Shown in pieces: positions 60,685 to 64,000 of a stretch of DNA of 64,000 bases (positions within the stretch are counted from its first letter, which is position 1; the number at the start of each line of letters is the position of its first letter). Source of the DNA: Prevotellaceae bacterium UBA2852 (GTDB lineage: Bacteria; Bacteroidota; Bacteroidia; Bacteroidales; Bacteroidaceae); the NCBI GenBank assembly GCA_002350855.1, contig DEFM01000018.1, positions 7,613-71,612 of the forward strand. Direction: 5' to 3'. The notes under the pieces are model-generated. The model was not told the origin of the DNA and searched no databases. It saw only the letters and a program-made list of their open reading frames with translations. A program made the position numbers and the translations under genes.

Positions 60685-61335
60685 ATGAAAAAGTTATTTA
60701 CTATTCTTGCAGTAGCTACGCTTTTGGTTGCAGCTCCTGCTAACGCTCAGTTAAAATTCGGTTTGAAGGGCGGTCTGAACATAAACAATGTTAAGTTGGA
60801 TAAGAGTATTGCTGATGCAGACAACCAGACGGGTTTCTTCATCGGTCCAATGGCTGAATTCACAATTCCTATTGTAGGCGTTGGTGCTGAAGTAGGTCTT
60901 TTATACAATAACAAGAGCATGAAAATCGGTGCTGCAGCTGATCAACTCATTGCTGGCGAAACTGGTTTCATCGAAGACAAGGAGACTCTCCAATACATCG
61001 ACATTCCAATTAACTTCAAGTACACTCTCGGAATCGGTTCAAAACTGGGTGTGTATGCAGCTACAGGTCCTCAGTTCTCCTTCAACATCGGAGGTAAGAA
61101 GATTTTCGACCAGAGCTACTCTCTCAAGTCTTCAGAGTTCAGTTGGAACATCGGTGCAGGTGTAAAACTGCTCGGTCACCTTCAGATTGGTTACAACTTC
61201 AACATCGCACTTGGCAACACAGCTGAGGTTGACAAAGACGGTGCCCTGAACACTGTTACCAACACTGCTTGGAGTGCCATTACAGGTGACTTGAAAAACA
61301 ACACTCACCAGATTTCCGTTGCTTGGATATTCTAA
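60685..61335 (+). CDS. Small outer-membrane beta-barrel protein
   Basis: A 216-residue porin-like protein with signal peptide MKKLFTILAVATLLVAAPANAQ. Alternating hydrophobic strands follow (LKFGLKGGLNINNVKL, GFFIGPMAEFTIPIVGVGAEVGLLYNN, LGVYAATGPQFSFNIGG, FSWNIGAGVKLLGHLQIGYNFN), ending in the aromatic HQISVAWIF expected for BamA recognition. It belongs to the general OMP beta-barrel/PorT-like group; no specific substrate or partner is evident. It has its own strong promoter. priA begins directly after its stop. Confidence 0.88.
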   Translation: MKKLFTILAVATLLVAAPANAQLKFGLKGGLNINNVKLDKSIADADNQTGFFIGPMAEFTIPIVGVGAEVGLLYNNKSMKIGAAADQLIAGETGFIEDKETLQYIDIPINFKYTLGIGSKLGVYAATGPQFSFNIGGKKIFDQSYSLKSSEFSWNIGAGVKLLGHLQIGYNFNIALGNTAEVDKDGALNTVTNTAWSAITGDLKNNTHQISVAWIF

Positions 61336-63390
61336 GTGTTTGCCGACGTATTATTACCCGTTCCGTTTAATGCCTTTACCTATGCAGTTCCTCAGGACAT
61401 GGAGAGCTGCATGAGTAAAGGCAAACGTGTTTTGGTAGAACTGGGCAAGTCGAAGCGATACGCCGGCATCATACTTAAGCTTCACAACAATGCTCCCAAG
61501 GGAGTCACCATTAAACCTATCCTCAAGGTAGTTGACGAATCGCCAATCGTCACTCCTCAGCAGATGCAGTTCTGGGAATGGGTTTCCAGTTATTATCTCT
61601 CTCCCCTTGGCGATGTCTATAAAGCAGCTTTTCCGGGAGGGATGAAGAAAGAGCAGACCCACCCACAACCCCTCCCTGCATGGAGGGGAGTGAAGACCCC
61701 ATCCGGACAGTTAAAGTCCGCCACCTTGGGAGAGTTAGAGGGGGGACATGTGGGTCATCTATCCCCCACCCAACAATCCGCATATACCTCGATCTTGGAT
61801 TATTGGAATAGTAAGGGGAATATCTGTCTGCTCCATGGAGTTACTTCCTCCGGTAAGACAGAAATATACATTCAACTTATTCAAAAGGCAATAGAAGAAG
61901 GTAAACAGGTCTTGTATCTGCTGCCTGAAATTGCACTTACCACACAAATCACCAATCGTCTGAAACGCGTGTTCGGTGATGCCTTGGGTGTCTATCATTC
62001 CAAGTTCACAGATGCAGAACGAGTGCGCGTCTATATGCGCCAGCTGAGTTCTGAGCCATTCAAGGTTATCCTGGGTGTGCGTTCATCTGTTTTTCTTCCG
62101 TTCCAGAACTTAGGCATGGTGATTGTGGATGAAGAACATGAGACTTCTTACAAACAACAAGAGCCTGCGCCACGCTATCACGCTCGTTCCGCAGCTATAA
62201 TGCTTGCACAGCAGTATGGTGCGAAAGTACTGCTCGGTACTGCAACTCCCAGCATTGAGAGCTATAACCTCGCACAAGAAGGCCGATACGGTTACGTACT
62301 GCTCACTCAGCGCTATGCAGATATGCAGTTGCCGGAGATAGAAGTGGTTGACATTGCCCGTCTGCGATTTCAGAAGCGCATGAAAGGAGCGTTCTCGCAA
62401 AGGCTCATTGATGAAATAGGCGGAGCACTTGAGCGTGGCGAACAGATTATCCTCTTCCAGAACCGACGCGGATTCTCATCACTCATTCAGTGCAAACAGT
62501 GTGGATGGGTACCCCGATGCCAACACTGCGATGTAAGTCTAACATACCATAAGGTGCGTCATGCACTCACCTGTCACTACTGTGGTGCTGTGTACGAACT
62601 GCCGGATCATTGTCCCGAGTGCAGCAAGCCGGAGGACGCTCCAAGCAAATTCATATCAATAGGTGCTGGCACCGAACGTATCGAGGAACAGCTCCTGCAA
62701 CTGTTCCCGTCTGCACGTATCAGCCGCATGGACCTCGATACAGCTAAGACCAGGGCACAGTACCAACGGATTATCGATGATTTCTCGTCACATCAGAGCG
62801 ACATACTCATCGGAACGCAGATGGTAACCAAAGGACTGGATTTCGATAACGTGAGCGTAGTTGGCATCATCGATGCCGACACCATGCTCAACCAGCCTGA
62901 TTTCCGCAGTTACGAGCGCACCTTCCAAATGCTCTCTCAGGTTGCAGGAAGAGCCGGACGTAAGGGACGCCGTGGAAAAGTAATTCTTCAAACTCGCAGT
63001 GCCGACAGCCCTGTCATCCAGCAAGTGGTCGACAACAACTACGAGGCCATGTTCCGTGAGCAATGCGAAGAACGCCGTCTATTCCACTACCCGCCTTTCT
63101 ACCGTATTATATATATATATGTGCGTCATCGCGACAAGGACATTCTTTATCATGTTGCCGAAGAGATGGGCAAGCACCTTCGTCAGGCTTTCGGAGAGAG
63201 CGTATTGGGGCCTTCCTCACCTACTGTTGGCCGTGTGGCATCAATGTATATTCAGCAGTTCATTCTAAAGATTCCGCCAACGGCTTCCATCTCCTCCATA
63301 CGCAGCCACCTGCTTCGTGTCCAGACAAAGATTCAGTCGCTCCCCTATGCTGCAAATATCAACATCTACTACGATGTTGACCCATCATAA
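61336..63390 (+). CDS. priA: Primosomal helicase PriA with a repeat-derived interdomain segment
   Basis: Replication-restart DNA helicase, 684 residues, starting with GTG directly after the previous stop. The N-terminal 3'-DNA-end-binding domain is clear (FADVLLPVPFNAFTYAVP...WEWVSSYYLSPLGDVYKAAFPGGM, residues 1-105). The helicase has Walker A GVTSSGKTE, DEEH, and GTATPS. The zinc cysteines run CKQCGWVPRCQHCD...CHYCG...CPEC, followed by SIGAGTERIEEQL, GTQMVTKGLDFDNV and QVAGRAGR. Between them, where PriA normally has a winged-helix domain, there are only about 45 residues encoded by a GC-rich palindromic repeat (61650-61775). The protein is shorter than usual Bacteroidetes PriA, as I recall it. 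The frame is intact. Confidence 0.93.
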   Translation: MFADVLLPVPFNAFTYAVPQDMESCMSKGKRVLVELGKSKRYAGIILKLHNNAPKGVTIKPILKVVDESPIVTPQQMQFWEWVSSYYLSPLGDVYKAAFPGGMKKEQTHPQPLPAWRGVKTPSGQLKSATLGELEGGHVGHLSPTQQSAYTSILDYWNSKGNICLLHGVTSSGKTEIYIQLIQKAIEEGKQVLYLLPEIALTTQITNRLKRVFGDALGVYHSKFTDAERVRVYMRQLSSEPFKVILGVRSSVFLPFQNLGMVIVDEEHETSYKQQEPAPRYHARSAAIMLAQQYGAKVLLGTATPSIESYNLAQEGRYGYVLLTQRYADMQLPEIEVVDIARLRFQKRMKGAFSQRLIDEIGGALERGEQIILFQNRRGFSSLIQCKQCGWVPRCQHCDVSLTYHKVRHALTCHYCGAVYELPDHCPECSKPEDAPSKFISIGAGTERIEEQLLQLFPSARISRMDLDTAKTRAQYQRIIDDFSSHQSDILIGTQMVTKGLDFDNVSVVGIIDADTMLNQPDFRSYERTFQMLSQVAGRAGRKGRRGKVILQTRSADSPVIQQVVDNNYEAMFREQCEERRLFHYPPFYRIIYIYVRHRDKDILYHVAEEMGKHLRQAFGESVLGPSSPTVGRVASMYIQQFILKIPPTASISSIRSHLLRVQTKIQSLPYAANINIYYDVDPS
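61650..61775. repeat. palindromic repeat element inside the priA reading frame
   Basis: Arms GACCCAC and GTGGGTC (near 61656 and 61750) enclose CCCCTCC-CTGCAT-GGAGGGG and a GGGAGAGTTAGAGGGGGG segment that recurs beside gldN (47330-47341). Translated in frame it gives HPQPLPAWRGVKTPSG... and similar low-information sequence. Confidence 0.7.
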
Positions 63391-63398
63391 CAAGAGAC

Positions 63399-63438
63399 AA
63401 AAAAATAGGATGTGCAGATTTGCACATCCTATTTTTTT
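63399..63438. terminator. bidirectional terminator between priA and the lipoprotein gene
   Basis: A 17- to 18-bp perfect stem (A-run, TAGGATGTGCA and its complement, T-run) with a 4-base loop. It lies between the convergent stops of priA and the DUF4878-type gene, with T-runs on both strands. Confidence 0.93.
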
Positions 63439-63454
63439 GTTTTTAATCTGATAA

Positions 63455-63847
63455 TTACTTACCAGAGTTAACGTACCATTTGCCGTCAACCTTGATGAGC
63501 TTAACAGTGTCAGTGTCTGGATCTTCACCTTCGAGAGTTACAGTAACCTTAACCTTTGCTGTTTCACCGTCTTCAGCGATTTCTGCAGCTTCAGTAGTAA
63601 TAACTGCGTTCTTAGACTTTTCGATGTCTTCTTCCTTGATCTGACCCTTCATCATTTCAACGAAAGCCTTCTTCTGATCATCGTTCAGGCTCTTGAAGTA
63701 CATGAGATCTACAGCCTTGTCAATGTTACCCTGAGCCATAGCTTCAGTGTAAGCCTTAGCTACTTCTTCTGGAGTTGAAGGACCACCACATGATGTGAAC
63801 AACATTGCGCTGAGGCAAACGATCATTCCTAACAAAATCTTTTTCAT
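63455..63847 (-). CDS. DUF4878-type lipoprotein
   Basis: A 130-residue predicted lipoprotein. The signal MKKILLGMIVCLSAMLFTSC (lipobox FTSC, Cys20) is followed by STPEEVAKAYTEAMAQGNIDKAVDLMY. It ends in a sheet with KVKVTVTLEGEDPDTDTVKLIKVDGKWYV. This NTF2/lumazine-binding-like cystatin-style pattern (helix, then sheet ending in DGKWYV) fits DUF4878. Function is unknown. It is probably co-transcribed with the gene ending at 63862, 14 bases upstream. Confidence 0.85.
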   Translation of the reverse strand: MKKILLGMIVCLSAMLFTSCGGPSTPEEVAKAYTEAMAQGNIDKAVDLMYFKSLNDDQKKAFVEMMKGQIKEEDIEKSKNAVITTEAAEIAEDGETAKVKVTVTLEGEDPDTDTVKLIKVDGKWYVNSGK

Positions 63848-63861
63848 TTTACTTAAAAGTT

Positions 63862-64000
63862 TTAATGGTTAATAATATGGTTGATTCTTAATCTTTTTAT
63901 CATCTTCACGTGTTTGCTGCGAAGGACATCCTCGGGATACATCACAGGATCTTTAGCTGGTCCTACCAGCAGGTCGTGCCTGCGGTTTTCTATCAGGTCT
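63862..64000 (-). CDS. C-terminal end of a gene cut by the window edge
   Basis: The minus strand is open from the window edge to a TAA at 63862-63864, giving 45 residues: ENRRHDLLVGPAKDPVMYPE, then DVLRSKHVKMIKRLRINHI and a short tail. The composition is protein-like and the spacing to the next gene is operon-like, but I do not recognise the family. Confidence 0.55.
   Translation of the reverse strand, partial: DLIENRRHDLLVGPAKDPVMYPEDVLRSKHVKMIKRLRINHIINH

Overview
The window looks like a chromosomal segment of a Bacteroidales bacterium, most likely Prevotella or a close relative. The evidence is a Bacteroidetes-order dcw cluster, a PorP-GldKLMN type IX secretion (T9SS) operon, predicted secreted proteins ending in short Prevotella-style C-terminal domains (YD-GR-G-Y-I-GGRK-type endings), TTTG/TAnnTTTG promoters, and few strong Shine-Dalgarno sequences. 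No rRNA, tRNA, CRISPR array or insertion sequence was seen.

Region 1 (1-16.9 kb, minus strand) is the division and cell-wall cluster mraZ-rsmH-ftsL-ftsI-murE-mraY-murD-ftsW-murG-murC-ftsQ-ftsA-ftsZ, followed by yqeY. It takes UDP-MurNAc through the Mur ligases (meso-DAP type by the MurE DNPR motif), MraY and MurG to lipid II, then FtsW/FtsI, and carries the FtsZ ring genes. murF and ddl are absent. Two MraZ-type boxes lie in the mraZ promoter. Region 2 (17.2-24.6 kb, minus) encodes three exported proteins: a GH51 arabinofuranosidase, a PL8 polysaccharide lyase and a calcineurin-type phosphoesterase. Region 3 (25.1-28.2 kb, plus) is a small island of orphan genes that contains two decayed genes.

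Region 4 (28.2-41.6 kb, minus) has xpt, a PreT/PreA-like dihydropyrimidine dehydrogenase, a small lipoprotein and a 3576-residue surface protein with two LamG-like domains. The last two are flanked by a direct repeat. Region 5 (42-47 kb, minus) holds a membrane protein/winged-helix regulator pair with an operator-like palindrome, then etfB-etfA-acyl-CoA dehydrogenase. Region 6 (47.3-53.6 kb, minus) is porP-gldKLMN, the T9SS core likely to export the CTD-bearing proteins of regions 2 and 4.

Region 7 (53.7-60.6 kb, plus), divergent from the T9SS operon, encodes a TolC-like outer-membrane protein, an HlyD-like adaptor, a multi-zinc-ribbon protein resembling TackOD1 proteins, a processive GT2 synthase and a TviB/WbpO-like UDP-sugar dehydrogenase. 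I read it as a synthase-dependent exopolysaccharide (probably uronate-containing) production and export system, analogous in logic to alginate Alg8/Alg44/AlgD but with different parts. It is the best candidate here for an undescribed system. Region 8 (60.7-64 kb) holds a small beta-barrel protein, a priA whose interdomain region is replaced by a translated repeat, a DUF4878-type lipoprotein and the tail of one more gene.

The intergenic DNA is rich in repeats: 8-bp tandem arrays directly upstream of three start codons (gldK, gldL, phosphoesterase), a two-copy 61-bp double-hairpin element, a GC-rich palindromic family, and a five-hairpin cluster.
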